Source: Mycobacterium sp. M26 (lineage in GTDB: Bacteria; Actinomycetota; Actinomycetes; Mycobacteriales; Mycobacteriaceae). From it: 64,000 bases of DNA. This document shows positions 57,105-64,000 of the stretch, piece by piece; the first letter of the stretch is position 1; every line of letters begins with the position of its first letter. The notes beneath the pieces are model-generated. The model saw nothing but the letters and a program-made list of their open reading frames with translations, had not been told where the DNA came from and made no database searches. The stretch spans positions 1,463,716 through 1,527,715 of the forward strand of contig NZ_LN929908.1 of NCBI RefSeq assembly GCF_001494595.1. Reading direction: 5' to 3'. The translations under genes were made by a program, and so were the position numbers.

Positions 57105-57124
57105 GCTCCTGGGAGTCAAGGAGC
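57105..57124 (-). promoter_or_regulatory. Hairpin masking the sirA ribosome site
   Basis: On the minus strand GCTCCT (57124-57119) pairs with AGGAGC (57110-57105) over an 8-nt loop. The right arm contains the AGGAG of sirA, 9 nt before its ATG. It is consistent with sequestration of the ribosome site downstream of the cysteine-rich leader. Confidence 0.5.
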
Positions 57125-57217
57125 CGGCGTTCGAAGTGCGCACATCACCGGTGAGCTGTTCCGGCGGCGCAGATCCGGCGGCCAGCTGAAGAACAGGGTG
57201 GGCGGGGGTCTACGGCG

Positions 57218-57319
57218 TCAAGCCAGACAACAACAGGTACAGACGCGCTTGAAATCGACATGGCGCCGGGCCACCAGCGCACCGTTGCGCAGGGTCTGAG
57301 GGGCAGCCATGGCGGTCAT
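57218..57319 (-). CDS. Polycysteine leader peptide upstream of sirA-cysH (candidate attenuator)
   Basis: The 308-bp gap between sirA and hemW holds this ORF of 33 residues (ATG 57319) or 30 (ATG 57310). It ends VCTCCCLA then stop, with the codons TGT ACC TGT TGT TGT CTG GCT TGA, 121 bp before sirA. Four of the last seven residues are Cys. Mycobacterial polycysteine short ORFs are known cysteine-responsive attenuators of sulfur operons. The location ahead of sulfite/APS reductase genes, plus a hairpin over the sirA ribosome site, matches the model. A clear -10 box is less evident than for the subI leader, so the start is uncertain. Confidence 0.7.
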   Translation of the reverse strand: MTAMAAPQTLRNGALVARRHVDFKRVCTCCCLA

Positions 57320-57404
57320 TCTGCCATGAACGGCCGCGATACCTCTAACCGGGCCAGATTTGTGCTCGCGGTGAGCAAAAGTCGAACTCTGCGACACTGG
57401 CAGC

Positions 57405-58580
57405 ATGTCGGTTCGCTCCGGTCCGGTCGCGGTGCCCGACCTCTCCATCACTCCGGGCACGGCGTTCGGCATCTATGTTCACGTGCCGTTTTGCGCCACC
57501 CGGTGCGGGTACTGCGACTTCAACACCTACACCGCCGGCGAGCTCGGCGGGGCCACGCCGGAGGGCTGGCTCGCGGCCGCCCGCGCTGAACTGGCGATGG
57601 CCGCCGATCTGCTCGGGGACGTCGCGGTCGACACCGTGTTCGTCGGCGGCGGCACACCGTCGCTGCTCGGCGGTGACGGACTCGCGGCGGTGCTGGCCGC
57701 CGTCGCCGACCACTTCCCGCTCGCCCCGGATGCCGAGGTCACTACCGAGGCCAACCCCGAGTCGACGTCGGGCGGCTTCTTCGAGCAGATCCGCGCGGCG
57801 GGGTACACCCGGGTGTCGCTGGGCATGCAGTCGGCGGTCCCGAAGGTGCTGGCCACCCTGGACCGGACCCATTCGCCCGGGCGTGCGCTGCAGGCGGCCG
57901 CCGAGGCGCGGGCGGCCGGCTTCGACCATCTGAACCTGGACCTGATCTACGGCACCCCGGGGGAGACCGACGACGACCTGCGCCGGTCGGTCGATGCGGT
58001 GTTGTCCGCGGAGGTGGACCACGTGTCGGCGTACGCCCTCGTCGTCGAAGAGGGCACGGCGCTGGCCCGTCGGGTGCGGCGCGGTGAGATCACCCGGCCC
58101 GATGACGACGTCCTGGCACATCGGTACGAACTGCTCGACTCATGGCTGTCCGAGGCCGGTCTGCAGTGGTACGAGGTATCCAACTGGAGTACCCCCGGCG
58201 GTGAGTGCCGGCACAACCTGGGCTACTGGAACGGCGGACAGTGGTGGGGAGTGGGCCCCGGTGCCCACGGTTTTGTCGGCGACGTCCGTTGGTGGAATGT
58301 CAAGCACCCCAACACCTACGCCCAGCGGATCGATGAAAGGCGCTTGCCGATAGCCGATTTCGAGCGCCTCGATGGCCATGACCGGCACGTCGAGGATGTG
58401 CTGTTGCGGATCAGGCTGCGCAGTGGACTGCCGGAGAGCCTGCTGACTCCCAACGAACAGGTCCGTGCCGAACGAGCGGTTGACGACGGTCTGCTGACCC
58501 GTGCGGGCCATCAGTTCGTGCTGACGCCGCGGGGCAGGCTGCTCGCCGACGCGCTGGTGCGCGACCTGCTCGACGACTAG
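57405..58580 (+). CDS. hemW: Radical-SAM HemW-like protein
   Basis: 391 residues from ATG 57405. GIYVHVPFCATRCGYCDFNTY holds, in pieces, the radical-SAM CxxxCxxC cluster. VFVGGGTPSLL and ESTSGGFFEQIRAAGYTRVSLGMQS follow, and the HemW C-terminal domain (WGVGPGAHGF). HemW inserts haem into respiratory enzymes and was long annotated as oxygen-independent coproporphyrinogen oxidase HemN. The lack of the HemN-specific extra Cys in the motif favours HemW. It is next to the sulfur operon in M. tuberculosis too. Confidence 0.9.
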   Translation: MSVRSGPVAVPDLSITPGTAFGIYVHVPFCATRCGYCDFNTYTAGELGGATPEGWLAAARAELAMAADLLGDVAVDTVFVGGGTPSLLGGDGLAAVLAAVADHFPLAPDAEVTTEANPESTSGGFFEQIRAAGYTRVSLGMQSAVPKVLATLDRTHSPGRALQAAAEARAAGFDHLNLDLIYGTPGETDDDLRRSVDAVLSAEVDHVSAYALVVEEGTALARRVRRGEITRPDDDVLAHRYELLDSWLSEAGLQWYEVSNWSTPGGECRHNLGYWNGGQWWGVGPGAHGFVGDVRWWNVKHPNTYAQRIDERRLPIADFERLDGHDRHVEDVLLRIRLRSGLPESLLTPNEQVRAERAVDDGLLTRAGHQFVLTPRGRLLADALVRDLLDD

Positions 58581-58816
58581 CCGATGGGTTGCTGCATCAT
58601 CGGCATCGGCATGTTGCCGAACAGCAACTGCTGGGTCGCCAGGTCCGGCGCTCCCGGCGACATCGAGTGACCCGGCTTCTCGCAGGTTGACGTCACCGAG
58701 TTGTCGCGGCACTCGGGCTTACCTGAGCCGGCGTGCGCCGGTGCCGATAGGCCGACGGCCAGAGCGGCAGCTGCCGCCAGAAGCATGGCCGCTCGATATG
58801 CGTTGTGGCTGTTCAT
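58577..58816 (-). CDS. Small secreted protein with a Cys pair
   Basis: 79 residues from ATG 58816 with GAGGAGG upstream; an upstream in-frame ATG is not preceded by a site. The signal peptide ends AHA-G about residue 29. The mature 50 residues hold two Cys (PECRDNSVTSTCEKPGHS) and a Met/Pro/Gln-rich end. It resembles the product of the next small gene (see there), so they are a paralogous pair. It converges on hemW. Function unknown. Confidence 0.7.
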   Translation of the reverse strand: MNSHNAYRAAMLLAAAAALAVGLSAPAHAGSGKPECRDNSVTSTCEKPGHSMSPGAPDLATQQLLFGNMPMPMMQQPIG

Positions 58817-58914
58817 GCTTGGCCTCCTCGCTGGTTGTGATGACACAACGGTAAGGCGGTGGCCAGTGTGTAGTCACGACATTCATAGCGCGGCCATATA
58901 TGTCCGCACATGCA

Positions 58915-58960
58915 GCAAGGCCGCGAGGAGACCTCGGGTGAGGTTCCGTCGCGGCCTTGC
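58915..58960. terminator. Strong stem-loop terminator
   Basis: Perfect 12-bp stem GCAAGGCCGCGA / TCGCGGCCTTGC enclosing an inner stem ACCTC/GAGGT. It lies 20 bp beyond the stop of the small gene at 58981, read on the minus strand. It has no long U tract but is the strongest hairpin I saw in the window. Confidence 0.7.
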
Positions 58961-58980
58961 GCTCGGGAGGTGGTTACTCG

Positions 58981-59229
58981 TTAGCCGAGCAGCCACATCG
59001 GCGACATGGGCCCGAATCCGAAGCGGCCGAAGCCGAATCCCTGATTAGCCCGGGCCGGCGGATCGACCTGGATCGAGGCGTGGCCCTGGCGCTGGCACAC
59101 CGAGGCCTGCCCGTGGGTTCGGCAATCGGTGACATTGGATGCGGCCTGCGCGGGGGGCGCGACGGCGATGGCCGTGGCGGCCGCCGCGGCGGCGAGGAAT
59201 GGGGCGAAGTGACGGAGCCTGATTATCAT
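58981..59229 (-). CDS. Small secreted protein with a Cys pair, paralog
   Basis: 82 residues from ATG 59229 with AAAGGA upstream. Signal peptide ending AQA-A about residue 30. The mature region TDCRTHGQASVCQRQGHAS aligns with PECRDNSVTSTCEKPGHS of the neighbour: Cys-Arg, five or six residues on a Ser-x-Cys, then Gly-His-x-Ser. The C-terminus is Gly/Phe/Pro-rich. It is probably a small secreted disulfide protein. Its terminator separates it from the paralog, so each is transcribed alone. Confidence 0.7.
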   Translation of the reverse strand: MIIRLRHFAPFLAAAAAATAIAVAPPAQAASNVTDCRTHGQASVCQRQGHASIQVDPPARANQGFGFGRFGFGPMSPMWLLG

Positions 59230-59463
59230 CGTTGATCCTTTCGTGGCTCTAGTGGTCTTCACTGCTGATTAGTCATGATCACTAAGTCGTCGCCTGCAAG
59301 TCTCACCACCTCCGTTGGCTGATGGGCTGAGTTGTAAGGTGCTCGGCTGCAACCTGTTTCGTTCTCTCTGCCCGATAACTCAACGGTATGTCAGTGGTGA
59401 TTAACAGTCACGTTACTCATATCGAAATCACATGAGGCACAGAAGAGTTCACCTATAACTAGC

Positions 59464-61743
59464 TCAACCAGCCTGGCGCTGTGCCACTTCGAGTCCGCGG
59501 TTGACCGGCGTGACATTGAGAACCCGGGCGGTGGGGATGTCGTAGAACAACCCGATCACGCTGAGCTGACCCGCCGCCAATCGGTCGCGCACCAGGGGAT
59601 GATTCATCAGAGTCTCGACCTGCACGTCGACGTTGACGATGCCCAGCTGGTCCACCTCGTCGAAACCTTCCTCGGCGGCCTCCCGGGCAAGCGGATGGTC
59701 ACCGCCACGGAACGCCGACACCGCAGGCTCGGCGTGACCGAGCCACGATTTCAGATGATCCCCGCCGATGGCGCGGTCCGGTTCGTGACCCAGCAGTGCG
59801 CACATCGCGCTGCAGCCCGAGTGTCCGCACACCACGATCGAGGACACCTTGAGTTGTTCCACGGCGTAGGCGATCGCCGCCTCGACTGAGGAATCGACCT
59901 GCCCGACCGGTACCAGGCCGCCGATGTTGCGCACGGTGAACAGGTCACCGGGACCACTGCTGGTGATTGCGTTCGGCACGATCCTGGCGTCGGTGCAGGT
60001 GATGAAGAGGGTCTCCGCGTGCTGTGCGTTGGCCAGTTTCTCCATGTGCGGCCGCATGTAGGGCGCCGTGCGCCGGTGGTAGACATCCAGCCCGGCGAGC
60101 ACCGCGCGCGGCGCTGTGCGGCTCTGCCACGCGCTCCACGGCACCACGCCGAGCCTCTTGTCGATCGGCGTGAACGCGCGGGATGGAGGTCCGGCCAGGG
60201 CGCTGCGCAGTTCGACGGCGCCGACCTCCTGGAGCACGACCGTGCCGCCTGAGGCCTCGTGCTGCGTGCGCCAGTCCTCGATGGCCTGCTGCGCCGCGTG
60301 ATCGATGAAATCGACCGATATCTCCAAGGTGACCCGGGTGCCGGCCGGGACGGACGCCAGGGTGTGATGCAGCCGGGGCAGCGACAGGAAGGTGCACGAC
60401 CCCTCGACTCCGACCCGCCATTCACCCGGGCCGGTCTGCTCAGCATGGATTCGTGCCCGCGCCACCCGCCACACCGTCAGGGCCACGGCGAGCGCCAGGC
60501 CCAGCAGCACCCCCTCGAGCAGGTTGAGGAACACAACACCGAGCAACGTGACCAGGTAGACGGCGATATCGCCGGTCCGGCGAGCGGTCTCGATATGAGT
60601 GATCTTGACCAGCTGGATGCCGATCACGATCAACAGGCCGGCCAGCGCGGCCGTCGGAATCTGCTCGGCCAGGCCGGCGAACGGCAGCGCGAAGACCAGC
60701 ACCCAGACCGCGTGCAGCATGGTCGACGCCCGGGTCTTCGCCCCGGCCGCCACATTGGCCGAGCTGCGCACGATCACGCCGGTGATCGGCAGGCCACCGA
60801 TGGCGCCGGAGACGACGTTGGCCGCCCCCTGTCCGACCAGTTCCCGGTTGAGGTTGGAGCGTGCTCCGGTGTGCATCTTGTCCACGGCGACGGCCGTGAG
60901 CAGGCTTTCGACGCTGGCGATCAGGGCCACCGTCACCACGCCGGTGGCGAAGGCGCCCCAGTTTCCGTCGGGCAGGCTGGGCAGGGCGAACGCGTCGAGC
61001 AGGGAGCCGTTGAGCTGGATGCGCGGTACGCCGGGGGCGGCCAGGGCGGCGACCGCACTGGCGACGACGATGGCGACCAGCGGCCCGGGCACCTTGCGGA
61101 TGGGCTCGGGCACCCAGCGCCAGGCGACGAGGATTCCGATGACCAGGAGACCCACCAGCATTCCGGTGTGATCGGCGGAGAACAGCTGCATCGGAAGCTC
61201 GGTCAGGTTGGCCCAGGCGGAGCTCTCCGAGCTACCGCCGAGCAGCACGTGGACCTGCTGCAACGCGATCGTGATGCCGATCCCGGCCAGCATGGCGTGC
61301 ACCACCATCGGCGAGATGGCCAGCGCCGCCCGGCCGACGCGGCTCATCCCGAACAGGATCTGCAGGACGCCGGCGCACACTGTGATGGCGCAGGTCACCG
61401 CCCAGCCGAACTCGGCCACCAAGCCGGCCACGATCACGGTCAGCCCGGCGGCGGGGCCGCTGACCTGCAGCGGCGAGCCGCCGAGAGCACCGGCGACCAG
61501 GCCGCCGACGATCGCGGCGATCAGACCGGCCAGCACGGGTGCGTTGGAGGCGATCGCGATGCCGAGCGACAACGGCAGGGCCACCAGGAACACCACCAGT
61601 GAGGCGGGCAGGTCGTAGCGCAATGCCGAACGTATGCCACTCCCACCGCCCGGCGTGTTCTCGGTGACTACCGGCCGGTCATCGCTTGCGAGTTGAGCGG
61701 ACTGTTGCACGGCACATGCTCCTGTCGTCGGTTGGTGACGCAC
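59464..61743 (-). CDS. SulP-family anion transporter fused to a beta-carbonic anhydrase
   Basis: 759 residues. The N-terminal half is a SulP transporter with about 10-12 hydrophobic segments (YDLPASLVVFLVALPLSLG, LIASVESLLTAVAVDK), then a STAS domain (about 440-520), then a beta-carbonic anhydrase domain with zinc ligands in ITCTDARI (about residue 580) and VVCGHSGCSAM (about 640). Such fusions, present in other mycobacteria, are thought to move bicarbonate coupled to CO2 hydration. Sulfate transport is possible but less likely because a dedicated ABC importer is encoded nearby. The 234-bp downstream gap (59230-59463) shows no gene. Confidence 0.9.
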   Translation of the reverse strand: MRHQPTTGACAVQQSAQLASDDRPVVTENTPGGGSGIRSALRYDLPASLVVFLVALPLSLGIAIASNAPVLAGLIAAIVGGLVAGALGGSPLQVSGPAAGLTVIVAGLVAEFGWAVTCAITVCAGVLQILFGMSRVGRAALAISPMVVHAMLAGIGITIALQQVHVLLGGSSESSAWANLTELPMQLFSADHTGMLVGLLVIGILVAWRWVPEPIRKVPGPLVAIVVASAVAALAAPGVPRIQLNGSLLDAFALPSLPDGNWGAFATGVVTVALIASVESLLTAVAVDKMHTGARSNLNRELVGQGAANVVSGAIGGLPITGVIVRSSANVAAGAKTRASTMLHAVWVLVFALPFAGLAEQIPTAALAGLLIVIGIQLVKITHIETARRTGDIAVYLVTLLGVVFLNLLEGVLLGLALAVALTVWRVARARIHAEQTGPGEWRVGVEGSCTFLSLPRLHHTLASVPAGTRVTLEISVDFIDHAAQQAIEDWRTQHEASGGTVVLQEVGAVELRSALAGPPSRAFTPIDKRLGVVPWSAWQSRTAPRAVLAGLDVYHRRTAPYMRPHMEKLANAQHAETLFITCTDARIVPNAITSSGPGDLFTVRNIGGLVPVGQVDSSVEAAIAYAVEQLKVSSIVVCGHSGCSAMCALLGHEPDRAIGGDHLKSWLGHAEPAVSAFRGGDHPLAREAAEEGFDEVDQLGIVNVDVQVETLMNHPLVRDRLAAGQLSVIGLFYDIPTARVLNVTPVNRGLEVAQRQAG

Positions 61744-61974
61744 AGGTCAGGGGAGCGCTGGCGACGGGTGCGAGAAGCACTTTCGCCCAAGCGATTACAG
61801 CCCGTTGACCATGGCGCCAGGCCACTTCATAAGGGCCACAGTAGGTATCGCCGTGGAGCCCTTCAACGGACACATAGAAAACCCATATCTAACGAACTAG
61901 CAAGGCAAATATGACATTTCGATAACGACGGTGGCCCTTTTGCATGGGCAACATTTGAAACTCATATGTAGTTC

Positions 61975-62790
61975 ATGACAGCCGAATCAGCGCTCACAAC
62001 AATTAAAGTCATGATTATGTCGGTCAGTCCCAGTTCGCCCCGCTCCCGGCGTCCGCGGCAAGCCATCCTCGGTCAGCTGCCGAAGATCACCCGGGCTGAC
62101 GGGACACCCATTCGAGTACTGCTCGTCGATGACGAGCCCGCGTTGACCAACCTGGTCAAGATGGCCCTGCACTACGAGGGCTGGAACATCGAGGTCGCCC
62201 GTGACGGCGGCGAGGCGGTGGCCAAGTTCAAGGAGTTCGAGCCTGACCTGCTGGTCCTGGACATCATGCTGCCCGATACCGACGGGTTGCAGGTGCTCAA
62301 GATGATCCGCGAGTCCGACCAGTACACGCCGACGCTCTTCCTGACGGCCCGGGACTCGGTGATGGACCGGGTGACCGGACTCACCGCCGGCGCTGACGAC
62401 TACCTGACCAAGCCCTTCAGCCTCGAGGAGCTGGTGGCCCGGTTGCGCGGCCTGCTGCGGCGATCCAAGGCCATGACGGCGGAGGAGGAGGAGACCTTGC
62501 GGGTTGGCGGGCTGGTGCTGGACGGCTCCAGCCGCGAGGTGACCCGCGACGGTGAGGAGATTTCACTCACATCCACCGAGTTCGAGCTGCTGCGCTATCT
62601 CATGCGCAATCCGAAGCGCGCCGTGACCCGGGCCGAGATCCTGGACCGGGTGTGGAACTACAGCTTCGGCGGCCGGTCCAGCATCGTCGATCTGTACATC
62701 TCCTACCTGCGCCGCAAGATCGACGACGGACGGGAGCCGATGATCCATACCGTACGAGGGGTGGGCTACATGCTCCGACCGCCGCAATGA
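61975..62790 (+). CDS. OmpR-family response regulator
   Basis: 271 residues from ATG 61975; ATG 62011 is also possible and neither has a clear ribosome site. Receiver domain with VLLVDDEPAL, phospho-acceptor Asp96 in DLLVLDIMLPD, and LTKPF with the conserved Lys; winged-helix C-terminal domain with TSTEFELLRYLMRN and IVDLYISYLRRKID. The N-terminal RITRADGTPIRVL-type start is shared with some mycobacterial regulators such as TrcR. The ATGA overlap with the kinase gene marks a two-component operon. Target genes are unknown; the divergent SulP-CA gene 231 bp away is a possible target. Confidence 0.9.
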   Translation: MTAESALTTIKVMIMSVSPSSPRSRRPRQAILGQLPKITRADGTPIRVLLVDDEPALTNLVKMALHYEGWNIEVARDGGEAVAKFKEFEPDLLVLDIMLPDTDGLQVLKMIRESDQYTPTLFLTARDSVMDRVTGLTAGADDYLTKPFSLEELVARLRGLLRRSKAMTAEEEETLRVGGLVLDGSSREVTRDGEEISLTSTEFELLRYLMRNPKRAVTRAEILDRVWNYSFGGRSSIVDLYISYLRRKIDDGREPMIHTVRGVGYMLRPPQ

Positions 62791-64000
62791 CCCGTCCGTG
62801 GTGGCAGCCGCGGTCCCTGCGCCGGCAACTCGCACTCGGGGTGCTGATGATCGTCAGCGTCTCGCTGATCGGGGTGGGCGCGGTCTCCGTGTCGAGTCTG
62901 CGAGCCGAGGCGATGCGACTGTCGGACGACAATGTCAGCGACTCGCTGGCCGCCTTCAGCTATGCATACGCCAAAAGGGAACGTGGTCAGTCGACGACGG
63001 CACAGGACTCGCAGCACGGGTCATCCGGGGAGTTGGCTGCTTTCCAGGGGCAGGCGCCGGGAACGGTGATCGCCGTGCTGCGCAACAACTCTGCGGTCTA
63101 TGCGGCGGTCTTCAGCGACGGTGAACCCACGTCGGCGCCGGATGACGCACTGCACGCATTGGAAACGATCAACTGGGCGAAGGCCGGCAACAAGTCGGTG
63201 GATCTCGGTGCTCTCGGTCAGTACCGGGTCGGTAGCCGTGAATTGCCCAGCGGTGATCGCTTGGTCTCGGCGGTGTCGCTCGAGCAGGCCAACAAGACGC
63301 TGGCGCAGGAGACCGCGATCGTGGTCCTGCTCGTGCTGTTGGCCCTGGTGGCGACGGCTGTGGGGACGATCTGGATGGTCAGCTACTCCCTCAAGCCATT
63401 GCGCCGGGTCGCCGCGGTCGCCGGAGAGGTTGCGGCACTGCCGCTCACCGATACCGACCACCGCATCACCGCGCGGGTCGACGAGATCGACACAGATCCG
63501 GAAAACGAGGTGGGCATCGTCGGGCACACCCTGAATCGCTTGCTCACCAACGTCGATCAGGCGCTGGCCGATCTCGCCGAGACCGACCGGCGGATGCGCC
63601 AGTTCCTCGCCGATGCCAGCCACGAACTGCGAACGCCCCTGGCCGCGATCCTCGGCTATGCCGAATTGACCAGGCAGGAAAGCGATGTGCTGCCTGAAAC
63701 CACCGAGTATGCCCTGGCGCGTATCGAGGCTGAATCGCGCCGGATGACCGCACTGGTGGCGGATCTGCTACTGCTGTCCCGGCTGGACGAGCGCCAGGAC
63801 CTCGACATCGAGGACATCGAGCTGGGTGACCTGGTCGCCGATGCCGTCACCGACGTCGCTGTCACGGCACCGGAGCACCACTTCGTCGTAGACCTTCCCG
63901 ACGAGCCGGTGTGGGCACCGGGTGATCGGGTCCGCGTGCATCAGCTGCTGGCGAATCTGCTTGTCAATGCCCGTGTTCACACTCCACCGGGGACCACGGT
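62787..64000 (+). CDS. Sensor histidine kinase (truncated by the window)
   Basis: 404 codons visible. ATG overlaps the regulator stop. First membrane segment LALGVLMIVSVSLIGVGAV (about 14-33), an extracellular sensor domain, a second membrane segment IVVLLVLLALVATAVGTIW (about 175-195), HAMP linker, and HisKA with DASHELRTPLAAILGYAEL where His279 is the phosphoacceptor. The ATPase domain begins before the right edge (LLANLLVNARVHTP, the N-box) and is cut off. It partners the response regulator just upstream. The signal is unknown. Confidence 0.9.
   Translation, partial: MTRPWWQPRSLRRQLALGVLMIVSVSLIGVGAVSVSSLRAEAMRLSDDNVSDSLAAFSYAYAKRERGQSTTAQDSQHGSSGELAAFQGQAPGTVIAVLRNNSAVYAAVFSDGEPTSAPDDALHALETINWAKAGNKSVDLGALGQYRVGSRELPSGDRLVSAVSLEQANKTLAQETAIVVLLVLLALVATAVGTIWMVSYSLKPLRRVAAVAGEVAALPLTDTDHRITARVDEIDTDPENEVGIVGHTLNRLLTNVDQALADLAETDRRMRQFLADASHELRTPLAAILGYAELTRQESDVLPETTEYALARIEAESRRMTALVADLLLLSRLDERQDLDIEDIELGDLVADAVTDVAVTAPEHHFVVDLPDEPVWAPGDRVRVHQLLANLLVNARVHTPPGTT

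Noticed and set aside
59397..59415. GTGA-N7-TCAC and TAAC-N6-GTTA symmetry in the gap before the SulP-CA stop
   Set aside because: The spacer of the first does not fit CRP, and the site lies between the end of one gene and the start of a small gene. Too weak to call an operator.
60259..61602. Plus-strand open frame of 447 codons over the SulP gene
   Set aside because: Antisense shadow; the minus strand encodes a clear SulP-STAS-carbonic anhydrase protein.

Overview
High-GC actinobacterial DNA that is clearly mycobacterial, most likely a rapidly growing Mycolicibacterium-type species. The evidence is gene order: proA - MoxR ATPase - VWA protein - nadD - rsfS - gpgP - octT - degV - comEA - comEC - holA - rpsT - ATP-grasp/alpha-E/transglutaminase - RNase Z-like - CBS protein - lepA - lipoprotein - GH15 trehalase - subI/cysT/cysW/cysA - sirohydrochlorin chelatase-like/cysH/sirA - hemW. 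This follows the proA-to-hemN stretch known from Mycobacterium tuberculosis. There is also an MPTR-type pentapeptide-repeat protein and a PE-PPE-domain hydrolase. Species identification is inference; no search was run.

Layout. (1) 1-17.2 kb is accessory: a truncated exported Ig-like/beta-propeller surface protein (minus strand); an IclR regulator divergent from an apparent catabolic operon (benzaldehyde-lyase-like ThDP enzyme, SDR, alpha/beta hydrolase); a crotonase and a ribokinase; and a 3007-residue exported MPTR-repeat protein with a signal peptide in place of a PPE domain. That gene contains a nearly perfect 1410-bp tandem duplication. (2) 17.2-30.7 kb is conserved core: proline biosynthesis, NAD synthesis, ribosome silencing, methylglucose-lipopolysaccharide precursor enzymes (gpgP, octT), DNA-uptake-like comEA/comEC, holA and rpsT. 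(3) 30.7-37 kb holds the ATP-grasp/alpha-E/transglutaminase trio, a PepSY membrane protein whose Shine-Dalgarno lies in a hairpin, and an RNase Z-like hydrolase. (4) 37-41.1 kb is an accessory nitrogen cluster (type III glutamine synthetase-like, creatininase-like amidohydrolase, TetR) plus an aldo/keto reductase. (5) 41.2-49.6 kb has a CBS protein preceded by a perfect CRP-type palindrome, a PemK/MazF-like protein, lepA, two PknH_C-type lipoproteins, a MarR/efflux pair and trehalase. (6) 49.7-58.6 kb is assimilatory sulfate metabolism: subI-cysTWA for uptake, converging on sirA-cysH-chelatase for reduction. (7) 58.6-64 kb has two small secreted paralogs, a SulP-carbonic anhydrase fusion and a two-component system cut by the right edge.

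Regulation. Both sulfur operons are preceded by a short ORF ending in cysteine codons (50003-50095, ending Cys-Cys-Arg; complement 57218-57319, ending Cys-Thr-Cys-Cys-Cys-Leu-Ala). This is the arrangement of mycobacterial cysteine-responsive translational attenuators. Many genes have a TANNNT -10 box 6-8 nt before the start codon, which indicates leaderless transcripts and was used to choose starts. Candidate operators are seen for IclR, MarR and CRP.
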